Assembly (NCBI RefSeq): GCF_029407905.1
Contig: NC_073642.1
Location: forward strand, 6,324,001 to 6,388,000
Source: Bubalus kerabau
Taxonomy: Eukaryota > Chordata > Mammalia > Artiodactyla > Bovidae
Length of the DNA stretch: 64,000 bases
Direction of reading: 5' to 3'
A program made the position numbers and the translations under genes. Below, piece after piece: positions 12,480 through 23,596 of this stretch (position 1 is its first letter; every line of letters begins with the position of its first letter). The notes beneath the pieces are model-generated. The model made no database searches. It had not been told where the DNA came from and worked only from the letters and a program-made list of their open reading frames with translations.

Positions 12480-13950
12480 AGGTTGTGCAAATTGCACACC
12501 TGGGAAATGCCAAGGAGAGGCTGGAAGATAAGATCCAGACAGTAGGCTGAGCCCTGACTGTAGCTACAAACTCCTATACAGAACAAATTCAACAAGCCAT
12601 GTGAGCACAGAAAACAAGGAGACCTAAGAGGGCCAGAAACCATTGTGCAAGAGGTGAGCAAGGTTCAGGAGTGCTGCAAGGCTGCATGGAGTGCATCCAG
12701 GAAGTAAGGCCTCCAAAGCCACCAGCAGGGGTACTGCGCAGAGGGAAAGCCCACAGGAAGCCCTTCTCCAGTCTGCGCCAGGCAGCACAGGGCCAAGGTT
12801 CCTGTCCCTTGTGTGCTAGAGACGAAGTGTGAAACCTCACACTTGGTGGTCCTGGTGGCTGACACTCAGGAGGTGTGTGTAGCCCCCACCCAGAAGACAT
12901 ACACCCAGGTGTACCCCCAGGGCAACCTGCTACAGTCTCCCTGCCCAACTCTCTGCAGCCTGCATTAACAAAAATGGCCTTCACAGACAGTTTTGGGGAA
13001 TCCCAGATACAAAGATCAACATCCAACCACATACCCACAAACATTTGAGGAAGATTAACATCATAAAGGAGAAGCACCCAACTCTGAGAACCGCGCCTCC
13101 AAGCAAGGCAGCTGCAGATAGGCAAGAAGAGACCCCTCCCCACTCCCATCTCCCCCACACGCAAAGCTAGATTAAGTTCCCTGCTATTAAGCCAATGACC
13201 TAATGCCCCTGGGGGCATGTTGACTGCCCCCCGCCACCACCACCACCACCACCCAGGGCAGGAGAGGATGAGGCATATTCCACTACAGCTCTCCCTTGGG
13301 CCTTAGAGTCTCCAAGGGGAAGTGAGCAGTTGACAGTGACAATGCTTGGGCAAGGCAGGGTCTTACCAGATCTGAGAACCTGCACCTCTTGCTTTCCCCT
13401 TACATTACAGCTCAGTGAGAAAACCTACACAAATAACCCAGTCACCGAGATAAGGGGGTGTGGGCAAACTTTGGACTGGCTGATGATTAAACTTGCTATT
13501 GGCAACCACTACTCTCATCTGGGAGTCAGTGCCTGAGCTCCCCTAAGCAGGATCTCGGGCTCTAGCTTTCCAGAATCTGGGGGGGCCATATCCACCTAGA
13601 AACAGTGTTATATAGCAAGAACAAGCCCTCAAAATAAATATGACTGACGTCTTAGAGAGATACAAGGGGACACAGCATCCATATCAAAGAACTGGCTGAA
13701 AAGCTGGGAAATTAAAGTGAAAGAGGTGATCTATAAAACACAAAAGGTTTGCTACAGAGCATAATGGACAGAGCCAGAGGACAAATCAGCAATGTGGAAG
13801 ACCAAGCAGAGACTGCAGTACCAAGACACAGAGAAGTTAAAGCACAAACAAAAACTGGAGAGACAGGGAAGATGCTCTGGGTAAGCTTCAGGCTCTGCCC
13901 GCTGAGAATGGGGTGGGGGGACGGGATGCCCCAGAGAGCCAACCTGAAGA
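12480..13950. other. Unassigned sequence with a short CCA microsatellite
   Basis: No exon is recognised. A perfect (CCA)n tract lies at 13234-13253. The 13580-13900 part, with repeated GACAGAG/CAGAGA phrases, may be an old LINE 5' region, but I cannot place it. A 209-residue minus frame (12589-13218) has no recognisable domain and is treated as chance. Confidence 0.4.
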
Positions 13951-14415
13951 GCAAAAGTTAAAATTTTGCATAACCTTCTCCTTCTCCTCCTGCCTCTGTA
14001 ACTCGGCCTGCCCCTTGTAAATTCTAGATCACGTAGGTCATGTAATCTCAGAAAGCAGGGCTTACAATCCTAGGAACTGAAGTTTATCTCACTCACCCTT
14101 GTCCTGCTCTTTGCAACTGCCGAGCCCCTGCAAACCTGCTTAATCATGCCTGTCCGTGTAAAGGACAGGTACCCCCTTGCTCATCTTGACTGCTGTTCCC
14201 GCACATGCGAAATCCCTTAGTTTAAACCAGCCTATTAACAGCTAGTGTTGTCCACTGCAGTCTGTCCATAAAAACTCTGTAACCCCTTTGTTCGGGGCTC
14301 AGAGCTTGGAGTGTTAACTCCTCTGGGCTGGCTGGCGTAATAAACCTGAGTTCTCCAACTCTCCAAATATGATGCTTGGTTTCTCGAGTACTGGTTTCTG
14401 CGAGAAACCCACAGC
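13950..14415 (+). mobile_element. Probable solo LTR of an endogenous retrovirus
   Basis: LTR-like architecture: CATAAAAACT promoter-like box near 14267, a C/T-rich CTCTGTAACCCC segment, then GTAATAAACCTGAGTTCTCC (poly-A signal) near 14336 and a terminal GGTTTCTCGAG region. No target duplication or internal gene was found, so the ends are approximate. Confidence 0.55.
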
Positions 14416-14419
14416 AGCA

Positions 14420-16859
14420 GGGACAGGGAGGGTGGGAGGCTGTTCTCTCCTTGGGCCCAGGCGGCCATGGCCTAATGGTTAGTCCACAGACTAAGGAGTT
14501 CTGCTTGGTGACACCCGAGGGAAATGTGTTGTGGGCTACCTCTCTTGAAAGCAGTGGGATGGTTAGCGCAGATTAAAATGGAGTCCAAGGGCGAGATACT
14601 TAGTTATTTCAAGGAAGGGATTAAGGGATGCCAGTCAGCCTAGGCAGTGGAGCCAGAGGCAGCAAAGACGGGACTGGCCTCAGCAGCACTGATTTCCCAC
14701 CAGAGCAGCCCACACGAATATCTGAGAGTCAGCTCCCCGATGCTAGAAGTAAGCAAGCATAGTCTGAACAAATAATCAGAGGATTTGAGCCTCAGATCCA
14801 GGTTAATAGTAAAAGCCCCATCAGACCCAGAGCTTCCGCCGCGGGCAGGTCTTCACCGGCAGGAAGCACAGCTGTGTCAACCGCTCCCACACAGATGGAC
14901 GCCGCTGTCACTTCTCCCAAGACCTGGGCTGCCACTCAGCCTCCTTCCCCTTCACCTCCCAGCGAGGGGCTCTTGACTGGACACTGGCCGCTCCCTGGCG
15001 TCCCACGGCTGCTCCTGCAGCTAGATCCCTTCCTGGCAAGGCCCTGTCCTCCCAGCATGCATGAACAGGACACCGAGTCCAGGAAGAGCTCCAAGGCGTG
15101 CGTGGGCAGTTACGCTCGGAAAGGCACCCAAACCAGGGATCTGCCCCTTGGAGGATTTCCTCCCGAGGCTCACTGAGGAAGCATGCAGCCACACAAGAGG
15201 CACTTCCTATTTAGGCTATTTCTATTTCTGGAAGGCAGACAAATCTGCTTGGCTCTTCCATTAAGAAGTTATTTTCAACACAGATTTGAAAAACTCAAAG
15301 CAAGAAGAAAAGGACATTGGAAGTAGCTATGTCAAAACCTGGGACTCGAGGGCCCTCTGGAATGTTTCTTCTTCTTCAGTCCATGCTGGGCCCAGTGGAG
15401 GACAGTGCTCAGCGGCAGGCAGCAGAGCTCAGGGCAGCTCACGGAGAGGAGCGGGGTGAGACCCCCTCGGGTGACGTCTGTCCAAGTGCCCCCCAGCCTC
15501 ATGGTCCTGAAGAGTCTTACCAAGCATTCTTGGCCAGAATTATCTGGAACTTTCCTCAGTTCTCTGCTTCCGGGGAGCCCTAACCTCAGCTGACAGGACA
15601 GGTTTTTCCACTTTGACTAGTGTGAGGCAGATGTAGAAGAATGTCTAATGACCTGTTTGTCAAACTGGCTCACCCGCAGTCCTGGCCCGGGATCTCACTG
15701 ACCCTCGCTCTCTCAGCTCACGCACTTGGGACCCATCCACACTTTCCAAGTATGCCTTCTGTATCCAAGGTCGGGGGAATGCTGACGGTGTGAATACGGT
15801 TGTGACAAGCCTTTCTGGGGCACAACTGTGTTGCACAAACCCAGGACAGGCGCCTATAGCCCGCCTGGTACCACATGCATATTCATGGGCGCTGCAAGGA
15901 TTAACCATTCTGAACAAGCACAAGGTGGGCTGCACAAGTCAAAACAAGTAGAAGCACTAACAAACACACCCAGTACACACACACAAAAGACCACTACCAA
16001 AACCCCAAAAGTAAAAAAGTTTTCTTTTTTACGAATTTTTATTAAAGTTTGGATCTTTTCCTAACTCTACTTGGAGGTATAATGGTAAGATTATTTCCAA
16101 AGCATGCTACCTTCCAAGGATTTTTAAAGGGTGGTTTTATTCCGACATTGAGAATAACTTGAGTATCACTGCTCCTATTTCTGACAGTTTTCCTCAGGCA
16201 GTGCTGAGAATTAAGTCTGCAAGGATCTTTCCTGGGGTGAAGTTGGTGGACTGGGGAGAAGGTGGGGCAGAACACTCATCCAACAGGGACAGAACTAAGA
16301 GGGTAAGCGCTGTGAGAGGCACAGCTGCAGATTCCTGAAGCCAAATACTGCCCCATTTAATTCAGAAAGAAGTGAATGAGAGAGAGGCCAGTTAAAGCAA
16401 ATTTAACCTTGGAAGTCAGCACCCAGTTGACGGAGGAGGTATGCAGATTGGATCCTAATCACAAAATTTCTGTACTTAGGCAACAATTCTTTAAGTAAAT
16501 TGCAATATTATTCTCCTGGCTGCAAAAGTAATGCAAAACAAGAACAAAAGAACACGTGCTCACTGTAGAAAACGTAAGCTCTACAGATAAGTAAAAGCTA
16601 TAATCCCCGAGGACTGTACTTTGAGTGTCACCTGCTCCCAGGCTGTGGTCTTGGTGCACATATTTCTGCTTTGTGAAAATGAAATCCAACATGCAATGTT
16701 TTAAAATAGGGCCCCCAGAGCTCTGGGTTCAAGGCGAAGATCATTTCATCGGTGAGATTCACCACTCCCACCCCTCCACAACTGCCCATCGAAGCTACCC
16801 CACTGCTAGCTGTTAGTGGGGCTGGGGCTTCCTGTCAAGGTTCACGGGAGAAAAGGGCT
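14420..16859. other. Unique intronic sequence, nothing assigned
   Basis: Read on both strands. No exon with LRRK1 ankyrin or LRR sequence, no intact element. Several short GC-rich open frames around 14.8-15.6 kb carry no recognisable domain. Confidence 0.4.
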
Positions 16860-16872
16860 CTGCTGGCTGCTT

Positions 16873-17060
16873 GTGAAAGTCGCTCAGTCGTGTCCAACTC
16901 TTTGCAACCCCATGAACTATAGACCATGGAATTCTCTAGGCCAGAATACTGGAGTGGGTAGCCTTTCCCTTCTCCAGGGGAATCTTCCCAACGCAGGGAT
17001 CAAACCCAGGTCTCCTGCATTGCAGGTGGATTCTGTATCAGCTGAACCACAAGGGAAGCC
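16873..17060 (-). mobile_element. Bov-tA SINE
   Basis: Antisense copy, GTGAAAGTCGCTCAGTCGTG at the left edge, with a perfect 13-bp target duplication CTGCTGGCTGCTT at 16860-16872 and 17061-17073. Confidence 0.93.
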
Positions 17061-17124
17061 CTGCTGGCTGCTTAAATAAATATAAATATATGGATAAGAT
17101 TTTTTTTTTTTTTAAAGAATTGAG

Positions 17125-17420
17125 CCCACCACCCCCTATTGTGGTAGATGGAATGACAGACACTAATTTTTACCCCCTGCCTGCATCCATAGCCTGGCAG
17201 CAGCCTCCTCATGGAGGCAGCTCTTCACTTGGGCTTCTTTACGTGACTTGTTTCGGCCAAGGGTGGAGCATAGTGGCAACAGCGTGTCAGTCTGAGACAA
17301 AGCCTTAAGAGACACAGCTTGCTTCTACTTTCACTGCTTGCACCTCTGCAACCGGCAGGGAAGAAGGCACCACGCCAGCCTGCTGGGCTCTGAGGAGAAG
17401 AGCCATGCAGAGTACAGGAT
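17125..17420. repeat. Possible fossil MaLR/LTR fragment
   Basis: The segment around ACGTGACTTGTTTCGGCCAA and the downstream GAGAAGAGCCATGCAG phrase recall MLT1-type LTR sequence, strongly diverged. The family is not certain. Confidence 0.3.
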
Positions 17421-17851
17421 AAAGCAGGGCCTCAGGACTCCCATGGGTTAGTGGGCCAAGAATAAACGCTGACGGGTATATCCGACTGAGATTCTGCGTC
17501 TGTCTGGATCCGGGTTCAGAGACATTGAGCCAAGCAGCTGAGGAAACCCAGAACTAAAAACTGGCCTAATGAGCCCCACAGGAAGGCTCTTGAGCCCTTC
17601 TCACACTGAGTGAGTCCCAGGAGTGCCTCCCCAAACCTGCTCACTCAATAAGAGAAAACACAGATTTAACCACCTGTGGGGCTCTAAGCAAGACAGGCAT
17701 GGGAGTGCCCATCACTACAGCATGCACAGAATTAGTAGTGGCTCCTTATCCAGAGTCCAAGGTAATGGACTCTGCGATCCCAGCATCCACACAAGTCCCC
17801 GTGGTGACACTGTCCTCCCCCAGACCCAGCAAGAAAGCAGACAGTGTTCTC

Positions 17852-19059
17852 CACTGCCCTCAGTCATGGCCCTCAGTCACTGTCCTCACTTACTGCCCTC
17901 ACTCACTGTCCTCACTCACTGTCCTCAGGCACTGCCCTCAGTCACTACTCTCACGCACTGTCCTCAGGCACTGTCCTCACTCACTGCCCTCAGGCACTGT
18001 CCTCACTCACTGTCCTCAGGCACTGTCCTCGGGCACTGCCCTCACTCACTGCCCTCAGTCACTGTCCTCACTCACTGTCCTCAGGCACTGTCCTCACTCA
18101 CTGCCCTCAGGCACTGTCCTCACTCACTGTCCTCAGGCACTGCCCTCAGGCACCGTCCTCAGGCACTGTCCTCACTCACTGCCCTCAGGCACTGTCCTCA
18201 CTCACTGTCCTCAGGCACTGCCGTCACTCACTGCCCTCAGGCACTGCCGTCACTCACTGTCCTCAGGCACTGCCCTCAGGCACCGTCCTCGGGCACTGCC
18301 CTCACTCACTGCCCTCAGGCACTGCCGTCACTCACTGTCCTCAGGCACTGCCCTCGGGCACTGCCCTCACTCACTGCCCTCAGGCACTGTCCTCAGGGAC
18401 TGCCCTCACTCACTGCCCTCACGCACCGTCCTCAGGCACTGTCCTCAGGCACTGTCCTCACGCACTGCCCTCAGGCACTGCCGTCACTCACTGTCCTCAG
18501 GCACTGCCCTCAGTCACTGTCCTCACTCACTGTCCTCAGGCACTGTCCTCACTCACTGCCCTCAGGCACTGTCCTCAGGCACTGTCCTCACTCACTGTCC
18601 TCAGGCACTGCCCTCGGGCACTGCCCTCACTCACTGCCCTCAGGCACTGTCCTCAGGGACTGCCCTCACTCACTGCCCTCACGCACCGTCCTCAGGCACT
18701 GTCCTCAGGCACTGTCCTCACGCACTGCCCTCAGGCACTGCCGTCACTCACTGTCCTCAGGCACTGCCCTCAGGCACCGTCCTCAGGCACCGCCCTCAGG
18801 CACTGCCCTCAGGCACTGTCCTCACTCACTGTCCTCAGGCACCGCCCTCACTCACTGTCCTCAGGCACCGCCCTCACTCTGCCCTCACTCACTGTCCTCA
18901 CGCACTGCCCTCAGGCACTGCCGTCACTCACTGTCCTCAGGCACTGCCCTCAGGCACCGTCCTCACGCACCGTCCTCAGGCACTGCCCTCAGGCACTGTC
19001 CTCACTCACTGCCCTCAGGCACTGTCCTCAGGCACTGCCCTCACTCACTGCCCTCAGGC
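17852..19059. repeat. 13-bp minisatellite, about 93 units
   Basis: Head-to-tail units of consensus (GG/CT)CACTG(T/C)CCTCA. Variants include CGCACTG, GTCACTG, GGCACCG and CTGCCGTCA. Because 13 is not divisible by 3 and the unit has no stop in any plus frame, three overlapping long frames (409, 455 and 493 codons) arise with 13-residue periodicity; none is a gene. A single 11-bp unit, CTCTGCCCTCA at 18877-18887, breaks the period. Higher-order duplication: 18327-18513 equals 18587-18773 base for base (offset 260, 20 units). Confidence 0.97.
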
Positions 19060-19594
19060 CAGCTGAGTGGTAGAGGAGGAGGCCAGGAGGGGCCCCATGC
19101 CTGATGGCCAAGCCACAGAAGCAGCCTGTTGCCAGCAGGACAGGGCACATTTCTTCCCCCTGGGTCCTGGGGCAGGGCCTCCACACAGCTTTTCAGCTGC
19201 CTGCCATTATGGGACCTTTTGACTCTTGGAGAATGGACACGCATTTGTCCTTCATAATTTCCACAATGCTGAGCCATAGGAGAGAATTTTCCAGTGTATT
19301 TTAGGTCACTTTGCTCTCTTCTTCAACTCTATGGCTTACATGTTTTGTTCGCTGCATAAACACATCCCTCAGCACCAGGGTTCACAAGACCTGGGTCCCC
19401 GCTGTGGGACCCCCCCAGTGTAGGCACGAGAACAGCACCAGGACGGGATGCACAATTCCCAACAGGCTGGTCAAACCTTGCGCGTGTCCCAAAGCCCATC
19501 CAAACTGGGGCGTCATGGAGCCCTGAGATTCCACTGGCAAACCGCGCCCTGAGGAGAGAAGACTTTTCTGAACCTGCTCTGTGCTGCTCGGGGA

Positions 19595-19888
19595 TCATAG
19601 CAGTCGTAGAGGGGGGGCCACGGTCATCAGGGAGGGGGACCATGGCGGTCAGAGGGGGGGCCATGGAGGTCAGAGAGGGGGACCATGATGGTCTGGGAGG
19701 GGGGACCACAGTGGTCGGGGAGGGGGGGCCATGGCAGTCTGGGAGGGGGACCACGGCGGTCAGAGAGGGGGGCTACGGAGGTCAGAGAGGGAGACCATGG
19801 CGGTCTGGGAGTGGGGACCATGGCGGTCAGGAAGGGAGGGCCACGGAGGTCAGAGAGGGGGCCCACGGTGGTCCGGGAGTGGGGCCCA
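19595..19888. repeat. G-rich minisatellite, about 13 units of 22-23 bp
   Basis: Imperfect tandem copies around CCATGGCGGTCAGAGAGGGG with GGGG to GGGGGGG runs in nearly every unit on the plus strand. Unit length varies with the G-run. Open frames through it on both strands (GGP-rich or PPS-rich) are repeat artefacts. Confidence 0.93.
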
Positions 19889-20107
19889 GCCGTAGGAGCA
19901 GCACAGTTCAGACCCAGACCTCAAGGGAGAGAAACAGGGGCTGGGAGTATCAACCTTTGGCCTCTTGGTGCACACAAACACTTTCTGGACATCACCCACC
20001 TCAGGCCCCGAGGCAAGGCTGGTTTCTGTCTGTCCCAGGTCCCCAGGACCTCTGTGAGTCAATTAGATCCCTGGGCACCTTGGAAAAGCCAAGGTCTCAG
20101 CCCTGCC

Positions 20108-20262
20108 ACTTCGTTGGTGGACCGTTGGCATGGCCTGGGAGCCTGTTAGAGATGCCTATTAGAGACGGGGGTGTCCCACACCCAGGGGATGAGAATCTAC
20201 AGCTCACTAAGGTCCTCAGGGGACTGGAGTATACACCGCACTGTGAGAAAAGCTGCGCCAAC
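20108..20262 (+). repeat. MER5A-like hAT transposon remnant
   Basis: Order of phrases fits MER5A: TGGCCTGGGAGCCTGTTAGA, GATGAGAATCTACAG, GGTCCTCAGGGGAC, CTGTGAGAAAAGC. A second, weaker non-autonomous DNA-transposon-like stretch follows at about 20285-20365. Confidence 0.6.
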
Positions 20263-21099
20263 GCGCTGGGCCGAATCATCCAGACCAGGTGATTCTCACC
20301 CCCAGCTGCACATCAGGATCGCAGCGGTGGGGAGGCAAGAACTTTTCAAAACTCCCGTGCCTGTACCTCCCCACAGGACGCCGCTCTAGGGGGCTGGGCG
20401 GGCAGTTCCAGGCTCTTCCCAGCGTTTCTGGGGCCAGGGTAGAGATGTGCTCACTCAGACCACCAACTTGTGCCCAGGATGAAGATGGGGCAGAGTCCCT
20501 GCTGGGGCTTTCTCAGATGACACAGTCACCCACCCAACGAGCCACAAAGGGACCCAAGGTCCCTGCCCCAGCCCCATTCCTCAGGATTGCTGAGGGGAGA
20601 AGATGGGACACTGAGGGACTGCTGAGGGAGCCTGGAGAGAAGCTCTACCCCAACCAGGACTAGCATGCCACAGACAGGGGACCTTGATCCTGTAGTAAGG
20701 TAAGTAAGGTAGTAAGGTAAGGCAGGGCCTTCCTAACAAGCAACTGAAAAAAGTCAAACATCTGAAAAACACACACACATGCACACACAAAACTTTTCAA
20801 AAGATGCTAGTCAAACACTCTGGGAACATTCAGTGCTGGACAATGTCAAGAAGCAAATTCTTTTCTCATTTCATAATCTAATTAATGTGTAAAAAAAAAC
20901 CTTGCAGAAACATCACCTTAGTCAGACTTAGGGCATTTTCGATGGAGAAAAATTACTCCAGTAACTGAACATAATGTCTGCGGAGTCAGGTACCACACTG
21001 AATCACTAACTTGACGGAGGTGCAAACATACAGGTCTTCTCAAAGCCTGCAGGACGGCCTACACTTTGAGGATTAAGGGTTAAGGAAGGTTCAAATGGC

Positions 21100-21295
21100 A
21101 GTTCTGCCCATTCCAAGTTGTTGACATCGACCAAGTTTCTACATCTCTCTTACTCTCATGTTCCTCAGGTATAAAATGGGGATATAAGTACCATTTATAA
21201 GTTGCTGTGAGGATTAAACGAGGTTATTTCCTAAGGCACTGAAACTAGTGCCTGGTATGTACTTAGGGTTTAACAAATATTTATTGTTAACAATA
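21100..21295 (-). repeat. MIR SINE remnant
   Basis: Antisense MIR: TATAAAATGGGGATATAAGT, TGTGAGGATTAAACGAGG, AGTGCCTGGTATGTACTTAG. From 21300 to 21878 nothing further is seen before the LRRK1 exon. Confidence 0.75.
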
Positions 21296-21878
21296 TCAAT
21301 TCTATACTATTAAGGATAAAAGTGACGCATCTCTGGTGGACAACCCAGCAATACATAAAGAGGCTTAAAAATCTTCAAACCTAATTGTCCTGCTTCTGTA
21401 GATCAATCTTAAAGAAATAATCTCAAAACCATGTATAAAAAGGTGGACATGGAATGATTTAGGTCTGAGTCAGCAACTAGAAGAAACACAAATGCCCCAA
21501 AACATCCAGCAGGAGACTAAGAATTAAGTCAATCATTTCACACATTTTTCTACTTCTTTTTTCTTTTTTCAATTTTTGTGTAATAAACATGTAGTAGCTT
21601 TATACTGAGAACACAAATCCAAATTCCCATTTCAAAAAATCCTTTTAACCAGTACGAAATGATGCCTTGATTCTTAAGATCCACATACATTTTAAGTCCA
21701 CATAAATTTTGTCCCATGACATCTTCAATGTGTAGAATTTAAGTGAGACTCCCACAGTATGTTTTATAATGAAAAACTGCACAAGTCATCAAATAACTGG
21801 CACTTTACATGTTTTGGTTGAGAACCCCTGGTTTGTGCACAGAGCATGCAAAGCAGACGTGACCAGCCCTGCCCGTAC

Positions 21879-21978
21879 CGTTCTCCTGGGTCTCCATGGC
21901 GCGTCCTGGACACACAGCTGACCCTGCTGGCCCCACACACCAGTACATGCTGGGCGGTAGCCGAGACATTCCAGCCAT
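21879..21978 (-). CDS. LRRK1: LRRK1 first coding exon (N-terminal 33 codons plus one base)
   Basis: From ATG at 21978 it reads MAGMSRLPPSMYWCVGPAGS, AVCPGRAMETQEN, then G and donor GTACGG. This matches the start of human LRRK1 as I recall it (MAGMSQRPPSMYWCVGPEGS). LRRK1 is a large ROCO-family protein kinase with ankyrin, LRR, ROC-COR and kinase domains, acting in EGFR trafficking and osteoclast function; only the leader before the ankyrin repeats is here. The exon's 5' end is uncertain. TTTTCTGCTCAG at about 22110 is the best acceptor, with GGGCAG near 22050 an alternative. An upstream in-frame ATG would add nine residues, but homology favours 21978. The next exon is not in the window. Confidence 0.93.
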
Positions 21979-22714
21979 CAACGCTCGGGGTAGCTGCTCT
22001 CCCAAGTCAGTTCCGCCGTGGTCACAGTTGCCACTGCTGCTGCCCGAGGGGTAGACTAGGTCATGGCTTAGAGTCCAGGGTGGAACATATCACAGACCCA
22101 CCGTCATGGCTGAGCAGAAAACTGTCTTCTCCTGGTGGTGAAAAAACATCAAGTCAGAAGGCTTTTCTTAACTATCAAGTCCCTTCCCAAACCCTTGCAC
22201 AAACACTTATATTTATAAGGCCATGGCAATGTGCACTGGTCATCTCCCTCCCCCATTTTTGCAACACTTCTCTTTATATTCCATCTCTCGAGCCACCGCG
22301 GGTCACATGTGGGCAGTGAAGAGACAGAGCTCCCCCACCACACCTGGCAGCTGGGCTTCTGTCTGCCTGAGAAGAGTTCAGAAACCCCAGACAATCGCAG
22401 AACACCTACTGTTAAGGGCTCAATCACTGTTACATCAACACGCACTCACTGTCACCAGCAAGGGGACACTGAGACAGTGAAATGAGGTTCCTGCCTTCGG
22501 GGTTTTCACCCTCCAGTTGGGGTGAGGCAGATGCACGTAAACAGAGCCAAGGCTTCCCTTTGCCCAGAACAGACCCTTCCAGAAGCCTGGAGCTTGGGAC
22601 ATAATGACAAAGCGGTAAGCAGGCAACAGTCCCAAAGAGAAGGGTCCGGAAGGCGCTGGCTATGAAGCCAAGTGAGAGTGAGTCCTGGGGGGTGGCGGAA
22701 AGGACCCCCCATGT

Positions 22715-22895
22715 TCCACCAGTCCCCACCACCCTGGGGGTATCTGGCAACGTCCAGAGGCATGTTTGGTTGTCACAATACAGGGTGGAGGTGCTTACAG
22801 GCATTTAGCAGGTAGCAGCCCGGAGGGACACTGCTGAACATCCTGCAACACACAGGACAGCCATCCACAGCTGAGAAGTACCCAGAGAAATTCTG
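22715..22895 (+). repeat. MER20 hAT transposon remnant
   Basis: GGTATCTGGCAACGTCCAGA, GGTTGTCACAATACAGGG, AACATCCTGCAACACACAGG follow the MER20 consensus order. It lies in LRRK1 intron 1. Confidence 0.75.
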
Positions 22896-23465
22896 AGTTG
22901 GATTAAGACACATCTCCTAAGACTAAGGAGTCTGTGATGAGGCAAGACACTGCTCTCACATGCGGGGCTCCCACTGAGCTTGGGGTCCCTGACATGACAA
23001 CCCAGCCTGCTGATTAAATGACCAGAAGCACCCAGAGGGCAAGATCCCTGCCCGGCTCTGCAGGACCTGGGGTGAGCTGCACGGTGGGAAGGGATGACCA
23101 CATGAAACGCATGTGTCCCGCTCAGCATTCCCATGGAGTCTATAGTATAGACATAAAAAGTATGGTGTCATCAGCAGCTAATCTCTGAGACAGACAACTC
23201 TGAAATGGAGGGTGATGGTAAAGCCCCCCACACACAAAAAATAAACAAGGTAATATATATGATGCCTAAGACAATATCATCTTTTAAAAACAGACATGCA
23301 CCCTCCTCCCCAGGCAACCCTTCAGCATTGGTGTGAGATTTCTACCAAGGTCAAGTTTCTGAAGTCACTTTTCACAGGACTGGAGATGGTTCTTCCTTGC
23401 AACAATAATAATGGGAGAACTGGGAAGCCAGCAGGGTCTCCTACCTGCCCTCTGATTAACAAGCT

Positions 23466-23596
23466 CAGAAGGAGACTTCTCTGGCAGTCCAGCGGTTAAG
23501 ACTCCATGCTTCCAATGCAGGGGGCATGGGTTCAACCCCTGGTTGGGGAACTTAGACCCCACATGCTATGTGGCCGAAAATTAAAAAAAAACAAGC
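23466..23596 (+). mobile_element. CHR-type tRNA-derived SINE
   Basis: GACTTCTCTGGCAGTCCAGC, GGGTTCAACCCCTGGTTGGG (B-box region), then a short A-rich tail. This is the cetartiodactyl CHR family, distinct from Bov-tA. From 23600 to 25240 no element or exon is recognised. Confidence 0.8.

Noticed and set aside
12589..13218. 209-codon minus-strand frame
   Set aside because: No known domain, no plausible exon borders checked against LRRK1, and it spans a CCA microsatellite edge.
14461..14530. tRNA-like stretch CATGGCCTAATGGTTAGTCC
   Set aside because: Only the A-box-like part resembles a tRNA. No matching B box, acceptor stem or cloverleaf could be drawn.
17623..19104. Three overlapping long open frames of 409-493 codons rich in HCPQALSS-type repeats
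   Set aside because: They are products of a stop-free 13-bp tandem unit read in three frames. No start context, domain or splice structure supports a protein.
19329..20292. Pro-rich and Gly-rich frames over the G-rich minisatellite
   Set aside because: Translation of tandem repeat units; the frames exist because the unit lacks stops.
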